Counted from the stretch's first letter, positions 16,758 through 26,246 are shown. The stretch is DNA of 64,000 nucleotides from Ovoidimarina sediminis (GCF_032586175.1 NZ_JAWHTE010000024.1:1-64000); one strand, 5' to 3'. Numbers and translations are program-made. The notes: a model not told the origin generated them from the sequence alone.

Positions 16758-18368
16758 TCAGTCCAGGCTTCGGTAGTTCGTCTTCTGGATCACGAGAACC
16801 GCGAGTATGGGCGCGGCAAGACCGATAGCGACCACTGTCAGAAGAAGTACTCCGAGCTCCGTGTAGTCTGAAGGGACATTGTCGGTTTCCCGTGTCACCG
16901 AAAAGACCTGGTTCAGGTATTTCGTGCCAAGGTTGCTTGCCGACAGTGCCAGGTTGGTGAACGAGGCCATAACCGCAAAGAAGGTCGCCTTGAGGCTATC
17001 CGGCGCGTTGCGGGCAATCCACGCCAGCATCGGGATCATGGCTACCTGACCGAGCGGTGACTCGATGGCCGTATCGAGGATCGCAATGAAGCGCGCATCA
17101 ACGACACCACCTGTATGCGCCGAAGTCCATTCATGAATTCCGTAGTAGAGCCCGATGTTGGGCAAGGCGAGGAGACCACCTGCGAGGGTCAGAACGACAA
17201 TGACCTTCGTGATCGGCCACTTCGCCATCATCGGGCGCAGGACCAGAAGACCGACAAGCGTCAGTCCAGACGTGATGAGCGAGAGCACCGCGAGGAACTG
17301 TTCATCGAAGCGCAGAATGTCGATCTCGAACCATGTCATGCCGGGGCCCACGCTCGGAACCGCGCGAAAAACGAAGATGATCAATGCAGTTCCAACGAGG
17401 GAACGAGCCGTGCCCGGCGGCAACTCCTTCGTAAGCCGCGCAATGAGGACGAGAACGACGGCCATTGTCCCGGCGAAAACGAACTCGGCAGAATAGCTGA
17501 AGTTCGAAAGGCCGAGACCAAGCGTCAGGACCACGAAGACTGCTGCACCGGTGAAAATGTACCAATCGGGCTCAACGGTCTCTTCCGGTGTGAAGAGGGC
17601 CTTCTCGATCGTTTCCTTAGATGCCCCTGCCTGCCTCATATTCACGGCCTGCCGACGCCGGAAAACTATACCGAGCAGCACACCGCTGACCGAGATGATC
17701 GGAATGATCAGGGCATACCGGTAGACCTGTGCGTAGGTGTCGACACGCTCCGCCGGCGACATGCGATCGACGTCCGCGAACAGGAAGAGGTTGACGAGAC
17801 CGACAGAAACGAGACCCGAGATGATCGCGAAGCGGCCGAGGGTCTGCATGGTTGTGTGGAGCGCCTTGCTCTCCGCTTCGCTGATGGGTGTCCCGTCTGC
17901 ATGGCTTCTTGGAACGGCTTCTACCGTCATTGCATCGGCCACGACGTCCTGTACGACGTACCCGGCAGGCGCGAGCAGCACGCTGATCACAAACCATGTC
18001 GACGCTGGTAGGATGGCCACCATCATCTCGCGTTCGGTGATCAGCAGGATCATCGTGCCGAGGCTCAAGGCGATCAGACCAGCGCCGAGAAACACCATGA
18101 CGGCCTTCCACCGCCAGAAAAGATCGACAAGGTGCCCGAGCGGAAGCTTCAATACCCACGGGAGCCCTGCCCAGAACCCAAGGCCCGCAAGGAAGGCGGC
18201 GGAGAGTTCCAGGTAATCCTTGACGAAGAAAGTGCCGACAATCGACGTCAGCCCCGACACCCCGGCCGCAAAATAGACCATGAGTGGAGGCAGGAAGGAC
18301 CATCGGATCTGCCGCGCGAGATCGAAGATCGTTTCGTCGACCCATCGCTTGATCAACTTCGCCGACAA
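16758..18368 (-). CDS. MFS-type transporter (folate/biopterin-transporter-like)
   Basis: 536 residues from a TTG with GGAGGAG eight bases upstream. About twelve membrane segments are visible, starting at WSFLPPLMVYFAAGVSGLTS. The segment FLAGLGFWAGLPWVLKLPLG and on to HLVDLFWRWK is typical of FBT/BT1-like members of the major facilitator superfamily. A charged central loop around residues 235-265 separates the two six-helix halves. The substrate cannot be deduced. It sits between the PRPP synthetase and the trifunctional fusion on the same strand, so it may move a nucleoside- or pterin-like compound in the same process. Confidence 0.75.
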   Translation of the reverse strand: MSAKLIKRWVDETIFDLARQIRWSFLPPLMVYFAAGVSGLTSIVGTFFVKDYLELSAAFLAGLGFWAGLPWVLKLPLGHLVDLFWRWKAVMVFLGAGLIALSLGTMILLITEREMMVAILPASTWFVISVLLAPAGYVVQDVVADAMTVEAVPRSHADGTPISEAESKALHTTMQTLGRFAIISGLVSVGLVNLFLFADVDRMSPAERVDTYAQVYRYALIIPIISVSGVLLGIVFRRRQAVNMRQAGASKETIEKALFTPEETVEPDWYIFTGAAVFVVLTLGLGLSNFSYSAEFVFAGTMAVVLVLIARLTKELPPGTARSLVGTALIIFVFRAVPSVGPGMTWFEIDILRFDEQFLAVLSLITSGLTLVGLLVLRPMMAKWPITKVIVVLTLAGGLLALPNIGLYYGIHEWTSAHTGGVVDARFIAILDTAIESPLGQVAMIPMLAWIARNAPDSLKATFFAVMASFTNLALSASNLGTKYLNQVFSVTRETDNVPSDYTELGVLLLTVVAIGLAAPILAVLVIQKTNYRSLD

Positions 18369-18452
18369 TAGGATACTCCTCCAAATGAGGTCGGACGCTA
18401 CGAGGTTTTCGATAAGCCCTCATCACCATTTCGGCGGCGACGTCGAGGTTTT

Positions 18453-18467
18453 GTTCAGTGACTGAAC
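18453..18467. promoter_or_regulatory. Palindromic operator-like site upstream of the transporter
   Basis: GTTCAG-TGA-CTGAAC is a perfect 6+6 palindrome with a three-base spacer, about 90 bases upstream of the transporter start (complement). The shape is typical of a dimeric regulator operator such as TetR-type proteins. No regulator gene is nearby. Confidence 0.35.
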
Positions 18468-18520
18468 GTGCAGGTCTGGAGCGTCACTGGATTATCGAAC
18501 GTCATCCCCGTTGAACCGCA

Positions 18521-21172
18521 TCACAGGCCGAAGGGGTAGGTGTCCTCCTCTCCCGGCATGCGTCGTATGGGCAGCGGAACCACGGCCTGCGTGTGATCGA
18601 CCCAGACATATCCATCGTATTGATCGGAGATGATCGCATGGCTGTAGTGGCTCCAACGTTCAGTTTCTGGCCGGTAGATGACCCCGATGTATCGCTCGAG
18701 CCGCGGTTCGGACAGCGTGACCCGTAGCGCATCATCGACCCCGGGTCGAAGGTCGAGCAGGAAGCGTTCACCCCCCGCCGCATGAAAGAGGGCCTCATGG
18801 CTGTCTGCCCGCGACGGGCGCACGGCCTTGATCTCCATCGGGCCATCCCAGTCTGAGGCGCAGGCGACGGTGCCGGCATGAGTGCCGAACCCGATCAGTG
18901 CGGCGTCGTTCCCCCATTCCTCACGGCAGAGCTGACCGATGTTAAGTTCGCCGCGGTTCACGCCCATGTCGGTGACGCGGGCGTCGCCGATGTGAGAATT
19001 GTGCGCCCAGACCACGGCCCTTGCAGAGGGACCGACATAGTCCATGACCTGCTTCAGGGTCTCGAACATATGCGTGTCGCGCAGGTTCCAGCTTTCGGCG
19101 GACCCGAAGTACATCACGCGGTAGTAGCGTTCCGCGCCGGCGACCACCCGGGCATTTTGGACGGCATCGAAAAAGCGATCGCCATCGCGCCGTGCCTGCG
19201 ACAGTTCCCGCGTCAGGAGATCGACGAGCACGCGCGTGACAGCCTCCTCACAAAGCGCATGTCCGCGGGTCAGCGCCGTACGGCCATAGGCGGCCGGCTC
19301 GTTCGCCCAGGGCGCCAGGCATCCATAAAGGCTGCGCGCCGCCATCGCCGCGGTTGGATCGTGCGCATCGAGATAGGCCAGGACCTCTGCGATCGAGTTG
19401 AACATGCTGTAGATGTCTAGCCCCTGGAACCGGACGCGCTGATCCATAGGCAGGGCTGAGTTGTGGTCACGCAACCAAGCGATGAAGTCGTCGACATCGC
19501 GGTTACGCCACATCCAGGTCGGGAATCGCGAGAACGCTGAAACGTTGCGACGACCTTCTGCCAACCCACGCGCCCGACGATCCAGGACAGCCGCATCGGG
19601 CCAGTCCGCCTCGACGGCGACAATGTTGAAACCATGCTTCTCGATCAGCCTGCGGGTAATGGCGGCGCGAGCTCGATAGAACTCAGATGTACCGTGCGAA
19701 GCCTCGCCGAGAAGAACTACGCGGGCCGTTCCGTAACGGTCGAAAGCCGCGCCGAAGTCCGAGTCGTTGAGATCCGGCAAGGGCTCGGCCGCCGCGCGGA
19801 CAATCTCCTCGGGCGTGGCGGGCGCCTTCTCCCGGACCACCGGTGAAGCCAGCGTAGTTTCTTCTCTAGTTGCGTAATGCTGGAACCAGGCGCCGGCCAT
19901 CTCGGTGACGGTCTCGAGCTCGCCCTGTCCTTGGAAAAGGTGGCCGGCGCCCGGAACGATCCGCAGCAGCTTTTCGCAACGCAACTCCGCTAGGGCGCGG
20001 CGGTTGAGGTCCAGCACCTGCCGATCGTCACCGCCCACGATCAGGAGTGTGGCCGCCGTCACTTCGGATAGGCGCGGTCCCGCCAGATCGGGACGGCCGC
20101 CTCGCGAGACCACCGCCGAGATCCGCGACCCAAGTTCCGCGGCAGCTAGAAGGGCGGCGCCGGCTCCCGTGCTCGCCCCGAAAAGCCCGAGCGGCAGCTC
20201 CGCGAGTTCCGGTTCCCCGGCAATCCACAGATCAGCCTCGAGTAGCCGTTCCGCCAGCAACGGAATGTTGAAGACGTTGCGGCGGTCCGCGGCTTCCTGT
20301 TCCGTCAGAAGATCCAACAGCAAGGTGGCAAAACCCAGATCGTTCAATCTTTTGGAGACCTTGCGGTTGCGTGGGCTCAGACGGCTTGATCCGCTCCCAT
20401 GGGCGAACAGGATAACGCCCCGCGGCTCGGGCGGCACGACGAGATCGCCCTGCAACCCAAGGGGCGGGATCCCGACCGTGCGAGTTAGCGTCGGGCCCGC
20501 CTCGGCCGATTCCGCCATCGTCCATGCCCGGCGCAGATATCCGATGGTCTCCTCGTCGGTGAGTTGATGAAAGTCGGCATAGGCCCCGCCGACGCCTCGG
20601 AAATGCGGGTCGGCGACCAGGCAAATGACCTCATCCGCGAGTTCCTGAAGTGCCGGTATCTCGGAGGCGGGCGCCACCGGAACCGCCACGACGATTTGCG
20701 CCGCGCCCCAGCGCCTGAGCGCGATGAGCGCAGCCTTCATCGTGGCCCCGGTCGCAAGACCATCATCAACCACGATAGCCGTCTTGCCCCTGGCATCGAC
20801 CCTACGCCGGTTGCCGAGATAGCGTTCCCGCCGGCGCTGCATTTCCGCTGCTTCCAGCGCGGTTTCCCGGTCCAGATAGGCCTGGTCGCCGCCTGACCGG
20901 CGCATCACCTCCTCGTTGACTACCCTCTCGGGTGGGTCGCCCTCGACAATGGCTGCAAGCGCCACTTCCCTGTTCCGAGGCGCTCCGATCTTGCGCACCA
21001 GGATGAGGTCCAGCGGCGCACCTAGGGCCTCGGCGATTTCCGCGGCTACCGGGACGCCACCCCGTGGCAGCGCGAATATGACCGGCGCATCGAAGCTACG
21101 TTTGAGCAGTTCCGCAGCAAGCCGGCGTCCGGCATCGTCACGGTTCTCGAATTGAAAGCGCCCCTCCGACAT
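18521..21172 (-). CDS. Trifunctional fusion: phosphoribosyltransferase, alpha/beta hydrolase, erythromycin-esterase domain
   Basis: 883 residues in one frame. Residues 1-215 are a phosphoribosyltransferase (VIFALPRGGVPVAAEIAEAL; PRPP loop VVDDGLATGAT at 134-144). Residues 225-435 are a dienelactone-hydrolase-like alpha/beta hydrolase (nucleophile in FGASTG, Ser334; His411 in GAGHLF). Residues 455-883 are an erythromycin-esterase-like domain (LLGEASHGTSEFYRARAAIT from 488, with Glu490 and His493; VVWAHNSHIGDA). Mycobacterium tuberculosis DosR-regulon proteins Rv2030c and Rv0571c carry the PRT-esterase and PRT-hydrolase pairs separately. The true substrate is unknown; resistance to macrolides should not be assumed. 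A near-FNR box lies 73 bases upstream. Confidence 0.85.
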   Translation of the reverse strand: MSEGRFQFENRDDAGRRLAAELLKRSFDAPVIFALPRGGVPVAAEIAEALGAPLDLILVRKIGAPRNREVALAAIVEGDPPERVVNEEVMRRSGGDQAYLDRETALEAAEMQRRRERYLGNRRRVDARGKTAIVVDDGLATGATMKAALIALRRWGAAQIVVAVPVAPASEIPALQELADEVICLVADPHFRGVGGAYADFHQLTDEETIGYLRRAWTMAESAEAGPTLTRTVGIPPLGLQGDLVVPPEPRGVILFAHGSGSSRLSPRNRKVSKRLNDLGFATLLLDLLTEQEAADRRNVFNIPLLAERLLEADLWIAGEPELAELPLGLFGASTGAGAALLAAAELGSRISAVVSRGGRPDLAGPRLSEVTAATLLIVGGDDRQVLDLNRRALAELRCEKLLRIVPGAGHLFQGQGELETVTEMAGAWFQHYATREETTLASPVVREKAPATPEEIVRAAAEPLPDLNDSDFGAAFDRYGTARVVLLGEASHGTSEFYRARAAITRRLIEKHGFNIVAVEADWPDAAVLDRRARGLAEGRRNVSAFSRFPTWMWRNRDVDDFIAWLRDHNSALPMDQRVRFQGLDIYSMFNSIAEVLAYLDAHDPTAAMAARSLYGCLAPWANEPAAYGRTALTRGHALCEEAVTRVLVDLLTRELSQARRDGDRFFDAVQNARVVAGAERYYRVMYFGSAESWNLRDTHMFETLKQVMDYVGPSARAVVWAHNSHIGDARVTDMGVNRGELNIGQLCREEWGNDAALIGFGTHAGTVACASDWDGPMEIKAVRPSRADSHEALFHAAGGERFLLDLRPGVDDALRVTLSEPRLERYIGVIYRPETERWSHYSHAIISDQYDGYVWVDHTQAVVPLPIRRMPGEEDTYPFGL

Positions 21173-21244
21173 GTTCGCACCTCCTCAACTCTATTGTTCG
21201 TGGCCGGATAGGGCTATGGGTAGTGCCTGACCCTCACTATGTCC

Positions 21245-21258
21245 TTGACCCGGGACAA
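21245..21258 (-). promoter_or_regulatory. Near-match FNR/CRP-type box upstream of the fusion gene
   Basis: TTGAC-CCGG-GACAA fits TTGAC-N4-GTCAA at nine of ten half-site positions. Its centre is about 79 bases upstream of the fusion start, comparable to the perfect sites before the Lon-like and universal stress genes. Confidence 0.35.
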
Positions 21259-21363
21259 TTGCCTGACAACAGCCTCACAGGGTGCAAAGCTGCTGTCAGC
21301 TGCGCTATGCTAAAGCGATTGCTCAGAGCTCTAAGCCGCAATTCGCCAAAAAATGCTGTGGCA

Positions 21364-21406
21364 CAACTCTTCGGCTGAGGCCGCGTCAATCAATAGACAA
21401 GCGTTT
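21364..21406. repeat. 43-bp direct repeat, copy 1
   Basis: It begins CAACTCTTCGGCTGAG and ends AATAGACAAGCGTTT. Copy 2 at 26583-26625 matches at 39 of 43 positions in the same orientation. A looser CGCCAAAAA word precedes both copies, so the repeated unit may be about 60 bp with an indel. The permease, Lon-like protease and two following genes lie between the copies. Confidence 0.7.
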
Positions 21407-21631
21407 CAGTTAGGTAATTACTGCTTCGTGTTAACCAGTCAGTCGCGACCGCCAAACTGCGCTCTATTGAAAGTACTTTCGCTTCTGGCGTCAGCAGACC
21501 TTAGTCGGATCAAGCTCTACGTTCGAGATGCGGGACCAAACTGACTTTCAATATCATCACGTACAGCAGACTGCTGGCGCGCTTCGTGCAGCTTTGGCTC
21601 TCTCAGACTTGGGACATCGGAGAACTGACCT

Positions 21632-22813
21632 TTATGCCCCCCAAAGCAAAGCGCCGCCCAGCAACCCAACGCAACTCACTGCGCCTGCCAAAGGCACGAT
21701 TAACGGCACTTTAAAGCTGCCCTCCGGGATCGGCTGGCGAACCATTTTCAGTCGAACGAGGGCAAGGTTGACGATGAGGAAAACGGAAAGCATGACCGCC
21801 GATGTGGTTTCGGCCAGCACGTCCAGCGGTGTGAACAATGCGAGCAGAAGGACGGCCGCCGTGACAAGCACAGTCGCCCGCAGTGGCGTCCGCGTTCTCG
21901 CAGACACCTTTCCGAGCCAGGATGGAAGCCGGCCCTCGCGAGCCATCCCATAGGCCACACGCGCCGCCATGATGAGAATTATGACCACGCCGTTCATGGT
22001 CGCCATGATGGCGATCAGGTTGATCGCGAATGGCGGCAAGCCGGTGAGTTCCTCGAACATCAGGCTGATCGGAGCGTCGGTCTCGGCCAGCTCCGAGACC
22101 GGTACGGCTTTGATGGCGACGAAGGCGACCAGAACATAGATGAGCGTCACTAGGACCAGCGTGATGGCGATGGCCCAGGGCAGATCCCGCCGCGGATTGC
22201 GGGCCTCTTCGACAAGGTTCACGATGTCGTCGAACCCGATATAGGCGAAGAAGGCGATTAGGCTGGCCGCAAGCACACCACCCACCGCACCCGCATCCGT
22301 CAGAGGCGGTGTGAGCGAGGCGGGAAGATCGGTTATCGCGGCTGGGTCAGTACTGATGCCGGAGACAATAATCACCAGAAGCCCTGCGACTTCGATCAGC
22401 GTCATTGCGCCGGCAATAGCCACGGATTCACGTATCCCCCACGCCGCGATAAGCGCCATCGAAAGCACGATCACAGTGATCAGCACCGGGCTCGGCAAAG
22501 CGATGACTTCCGCGACATAGCCAGAAGCGCCAACCGCGATGGCCGCCGCGGCGATCATGGCTTCGATCAGCACTGCCAGGCCGATCAGAACCGTCAGCCA
22601 GCCCCGCCGGAATCCGGCCTCGACATAGATTGCCTCGGCCGCCGCTTGGGGCACCCGGCTCGATAGTTCAGCAAAAGATCCCGCCGTGAAAGCCATGACG
22701 ACGGCGGAAAGCAGAAATGCCGCCGGGGCGTACTGACCCGCGCGCACGACCGTTTCGCCAACCAAGACGTAAATTCCGGCTCCGATCGTCACCCCAAGTC
22801 CGTAAAGCACCAA
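21632..22813 (-). CDS. APC-family amino-acid/polyamine permease
   Basis: 393 residues from a TTG at 22813, with about twelve membrane segments. LYGLGVTIGAGIYVLVGETV is the APC-superfamily TM1 with its unwound G-x-G region, and FFAYIGFDDIVNLVEEARNP is the conserved TM6 region. The conserved lead-in RLKRSIGLSGL lies upstream of this TTG in the same frame, which stays open for 40-odd codons without any ATG, GTG or TTG. So the annotated start is probably internal, or the original start has been lost. It is divergent from the Lon-like gene, with a palindromic box between them. Confidence 0.75.
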   Translation of the reverse strand: MVLYGLGVTIGAGIYVLVGETVVRAGQYAPAAFLLSAVVMAFTAGSFAELSSRVPQAAAEAIYVEAGFRRGWLTVLIGLAVLIEAMIAAAAIAVGASGYVAEVIALPSPVLITVIVLSMALIAAWGIRESVAIAGAMTLIEVAGLLVIIVSGISTDPAAITDLPASLTPPLTDAGAVGGVLAASLIAFFAYIGFDDIVNLVEEARNPRRDLPWAIAITLVLVTLIYVLVAFVAIKAVPVSELAETDAPISLMFEELTGLPPFAINLIAIMATMNGVVIILIMAARVAYGMAREGRLPSWLGKVSARTRTPLRATVLVTAAVLLLALFTPLDVLAETTSAVMLSVFLIVNLALVRLKMVRQPIPEGSFKVPLIVPLAGAVSCVGLLGGALLWGA

Positions 22814-22938
22814 ACCAGACAGGCCGATCGACCGCTTCAGCCGAACTCCATCATCCTTGGATTGAACTCCTGCTTCGATGACGGCCTCCCGAATCCGCCT
22901 ATGCCAGATGATACTCGCAGAATCTCCGCTCTGGGCAC

Positions 22939-22954
22939 CTTGACGCGCGTCAAG
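22939..22954. promoter_or_regulatory. FNR/CRP-family box between permease and Lon-like protease
   Basis: CTTGACGCGCGTCAAG is a perfect 16-bp palindrome and fits TTGAC-N4-GTCAA exactly, the half-site pattern of FNR, FixK and DNR regulators. Its centre is about 99 bases before the Lon-like ATG and about 133 before the permease start. Confidence 0.6.
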
Positions 22955-23045
22955 CCGTCAAAGCGTCGGGTTTTGATCACGGTCAGGGCATGGGGCGCCC
23001 GCGGCACGCTAAAGTCGGGCTGTTCGACGCTTCTGGAGGACGGAT

Positions 23046-25487
23046 ATGAATCCCGAGTTGCCCCGAGCCTTGTCTGTGCAGCAGTTGAGGCAAGAATGCG
23101 ATCCCGAGAAAGTGTCCTTGCGTTCGGCACCGGAGAAGGCCGAGGGTGATCTGATCGGTCAGGAACGCGGATTAGAAGCCCTTCATCTCGCGGCCGAGAT
23201 CCGGCACTCCGACTTCAATCTCTTCGTGCTTGGTCCCCAGGGCACCGGCCGCCATACCGCGGTCGAGGAAATCCTCCGAACCCAGGCTTCGGGCAGGGAC
23301 AGCCCCGATGATTGGGTCTACGTGAATAATTTTGTAGACCCTCACAAGCCGGTCGCGCTCTGTCTCCCTTCAGGTTGCGCCGAGAAGCTCAGGGACGAAA
23401 TGGCGCGAGTGGTCAACGATCTTGCAAACGATATCCCGGCGCTCTTTGAATCCGAAGAATACCAGACCCAGCGTCGTTCAATCGACGAAGAATTCGGAGA
23501 GCGCCAGGAAGAGGCGATGGCCGATTTCACCGGGCGGGCCCGCAACGAGGGCGTTGCCCTCATCCGGACACCGATGGGCTTCATGGTCGCGGCGATGCAC
23601 GACGGCAAGGTCGTCAAGACAGAGGAATTCGAGAAGCTTCCGGAGGCCGAACAAGCCGTCATCGAAGAAAAGATTGCCCGCTTCCAGACCGAATTGAAGG
23701 ATGTACTGGCCAATGCCCCGAAACAGGAGCGGGAGCACAGAGGTCGCATCGAGGCTCTCAATGCCGAGATGGCCAAGCGCGCCGTCTCAGGCAGGATCGA
23801 CGAGGCCCGCGAGGTCGTGGGCAAAAAAGGAGCGGCGTCGGACTTTCTTTCCTGGGTCCACGATGACATGGTCGAGAACCCCGAACTTTTCCTGCAGGCG
23901 GCCGCAGAACAGCCGGACGGCCCGTTTCCCGAAGTCACGGGCAAGGCGCATCTCCAGCCGCTCTTCCGGCGCTATATGGTCAATGTCATCGTCGCAAGCG
24001 GGGTCGACGCGCCGGCTCATGCCCCTGTTATCGTAGAGAACCTCCCGACTTTTGATCGATTGATCGGCAGGATCGAACACATCTCACAGATGGGTTCGCT
24101 GGTTACGGATTTCACATTGATCCGCCCCGGCGCACTTCACCGCGCGAACGGTGGCTATCTCGTATTGGATGCCCGCCGGGTGCTTGGCGAACCATATGCC
24201 TGGGACGCGCTCAAACGAAGTATCAAGGAACGATCGATCACCATCACCTCACTTGGCGAGCGCGTGAGCTTGTTCTCGACCACGTCGCTTGAGCCGGACC
24301 CGATCCCGCTCGATGTCAGAGTGGTCTTGGTCGGGGACCGCTTTCTCTATTCCCTACTCGTGATGCTCGATCCCGATTTTCAGGAACTTTTCAAGATTCA
24401 GGCGGATTTCGAGGAAGCCGTTGACCGGAGCGACGAAACGCTCGGTCGGATGTCCCTTCTCCTGCGCCACTACGCCGACAAGGAGGATTTGCTTCCTCCT
24501 GCCGATGAGGCCCTTGCCCGCTTGCTGGATGAATCGACACGGATCGCCGGGGATTCGAAGAAGCTGTCTCTCCGGCTCGGCCCCGTCACCGACATCCTCC
24601 GCGAGGCGGAACATTACGCCCGGGCGTCTAGTCGTACCGAGGTCCTGAAACAGGACGTCGAGCGCACCCTCGATGAACGCGACAGGCGCGCCTCCCGTGT
24701 CCGCGACCGGGTACGCGAAGCCATCGCACGTCAGACCCTCATGATCGATACCGAGGGGTGCAAGGTCGGCCAGATCAACGGGCTGTCCGTGCACGAGCTT
24801 GGCGAATTCCGGTTCGGACGGCCATCGCGCATCACTGCACGCGTGCGGATGGGCGCGGGGAAACTGGTCGATATCGAGCGCGAAGTCGAACTCGGCGGTC
24901 CGCTTCACTCCAAGGGCGTCATGATCCTCGCGGGATACCTTACCGCGACCTATGCACTGGACATGCCTTTCTCGCTCCACGCGAGCCTCGTGTTTGAACA
25001 AAGCTATGGCGGCATCGAAGGCGACAGCGCGTCCTGCGCGGAACTTATCGCACTGCTTTCGGCACTATCGGAACTGGAAATCCGCCAGGATATGGCGATC
25101 ACGGGATCGGTGAATCAATTGGGTCAGGTGCAGGCGATCGGCGGGGTGAACGAGAAGATTGAAGGATATTTCGACGTCTGCGCCGAGCGAGGACTGAGTG
25201 GTTCCCACAGGGTGCTGATCCCCGCCGCCAATGTCGATCACCTGATGCTACGGGACCGCGTGACTACGGCCGTCGAAGCCGGCAAGTTCGGGGTCATTCC
25301 GATCCGGACAGTTGACGAGGGGATCGAACTGATGACCGGCGTTCCGGCGGGAGCGCGCGACTCGGGCGGCACTTTCCCGGCTGGCAGCGTCAATGCCTTG
25401 GTCGAAGCTCGGCTGCGCGAGTTCGCAATGGCGCGAAAGACCTTTGCTGCCCGCATCCGGGCGACTGATGGTGAAGAAAATCCATGA
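23046..25487 (+). CDS. Lon-family ATP-dependent protease (AAA_32/LonB-like)
   Basis: 813 residues, GGAGG upstream. The N-terminal part carries the degenerate Walker A FVLGPQGTGRHT (Arg in place of Lys), as I recall for this subgroup. The helical region follows, then the AAA+ part (YLVLDARRVLGEPYAWDALK). The C-terminal Lon protease domain has the catalytic pair: Ser in EGDSAS (about residue 661) and Lys in GGVNEKIEG (about 704). It degrades damaged or regulatory proteins in the cytoplasm, and may compensate for the truncated lon at 5781. The stop overlaps the next start (ATGA), so the following protein is coupled. Confidence 0.85.
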   Translation: MNPELPRALSVQQLRQECDPEKVSLRSAPEKAEGDLIGQERGLEALHLAAEIRHSDFNLFVLGPQGTGRHTAVEEILRTQASGRDSPDDWVYVNNFVDPHKPVALCLPSGCAEKLRDEMARVVNDLANDIPALFESEEYQTQRRSIDEEFGERQEEAMADFTGRARNEGVALIRTPMGFMVAAMHDGKVVKTEEFEKLPEAEQAVIEEKIARFQTELKDVLANAPKQEREHRGRIEALNAEMAKRAVSGRIDEAREVVGKKGAASDFLSWVHDDMVENPELFLQAAAEQPDGPFPEVTGKAHLQPLFRRYMVNVIVASGVDAPAHAPVIVENLPTFDRLIGRIEHISQMGSLVTDFTLIRPGALHRANGGYLVLDARRVLGEPYAWDALKRSIKERSITITSLGERVSLFSTTSLEPDPIPLDVRVVLVGDRFLYSLLVMLDPDFQELFKIQADFEEAVDRSDETLGRMSLLLRHYADKEDLLPPADEALARLLDESTRIAGDSKKLSLRLGPVTDILREAEHYARASSRTEVLKQDVERTLDERDRRASRVRDRVREAIARQTLMIDTEGCKVGQINGLSVHELGEFRFGRPSRITARVRMGAGKLVDIEREVELGGPLHSKGVMILAGYLTATYALDMPFSLHASLVFEQSYGGIEGDSASCAELIALLSALSELEIRQDMAITGSVNQLGQVQAIGGVNEKIEGYFDVCAERGLSGSHRVLIPAANVDHLMLRDRVTTAVEAGKFGVIPIRTVDEGIELMTGVPAGARDSGGTFPAGSVNALVEARLREFAMARKTFAARIRATDGEENP

Positions 25488-26194
25488 GCGCCCCGGGCCA
25501 GGAAGAGCGCAAGCTCGTCATAGCCGCCGAAAGTCTCGGTGGCGCGGAAGCCGCTCTGGCATTTTGCCGAGCGATCCTGGATTGGGCGCCGGCGACGCCC
25601 TCGGGCCTTATCGTCGAACCGCAAGGTGTCGCCTTCTGGACAGGCCGGGATCCGAAACTTGTCTCGACACGCGGAACGCTTCTGGCGGTTCCGACGCTCG
25701 ACAGGGTGCGCCGAATTGCTAGGCGCGATGCCAAGGAACTCGAGGCCCGCCTGTCCAACCTGGCCGGACCATTGGACATTGAATGGCACTGCGCCCTGAC
25801 TTCGGGGGAACTCGTCAGAGCAGCCTGCGATGCCTTGAGCGGAGAGGACATCCTTGTCTTGGGGCAATGTCCGGTATTTCGTGGGCGGGGCCGAAGTCGC
25901 GTTCTCCTGCTTGGCGATCAAAAGGGTCCATCAGAGGCATCTCGCTCTCTTGCCGAGGCGATTGCCCGAGAGTCGCATGCCTCGGTCGCGGTCTTGCTTG
26001 CCAAGACCCAGGATGATGAAGATGCGATGGTTGGAATTGTCGAACGCACGCATGGAACAGCGGTCGTCGTTGATCTCGATGCCGGGCCCGTAAGGAGGGC
26101 GGAGACCTTGAGACGGATTTACACCGTGGCGCGATGCCCCATCGTGGCACTGGAGGCTGCGCGTGTTCGGGCGGGCGATGCTCCCGATTCATAG
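25484..26194 (+). CDS. Universal-stress-like hypothetical protein coupled to the Lon-like protease
   Basis: 236 residues, starting inside the protease stop codon. The pattern LVIAAESLGGAEAALAFCRA, then EDILVLGQCPVF and RVLLLGDQKGPSEASRSLAE, suggests two stacked alpha/beta units of the HUP/universal stress type. The ATP-binding G-x2-G-x9-G motif is not clear, so it may not bind nucleotide. It may act with the protease as an adaptor or sensor, by analogy with stress operons; this is inference. Confidence 0.6.
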   Translation: MSAPGQEERKLVIAAESLGGAEAALAFCRAILDWAPATPSGLIVEPQGVAFWTGRDPKLVSTRGTLLAVPTLDRVRRIARRDAKELEARLSNLAGPLDIEWHCALTSGELVRAACDALSGEDILVLGQCPVFRGRGRSRVLLLGDQKGPSEASRSLAEAIARESHASVAVLLAKTQDDEDAMVGIVERTHGTAVVVDLDAGPVRRAETLRRIYTVARCPIVALEAARVRAGDAPDS

Positions 26195-26246
26195 GCTGGC
26201 ATTTCGCCAAGGCCGGCACACCGTTCAGTCCCGACAGGAGACAGTG

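Larger units (their letters stand above)
21173..21631. other. Spacer between fusion gene and permease gene
   Basis: No gene is recognised. It holds the near-FNR box at 21245 and the first copy of the direct repeat at 21364-21406. The remaining sequence is more AT-rich than its neighbours. Confidence 0.5.

Noticed and set aside
18521..21172. Reading the esterase domain as macrolide resistance
   Set aside because: The domain is broader than resistance enzymes and its fusion to phosphoribosyltransferase suggests a metabolic role; resistance is not supported by sequence alone.
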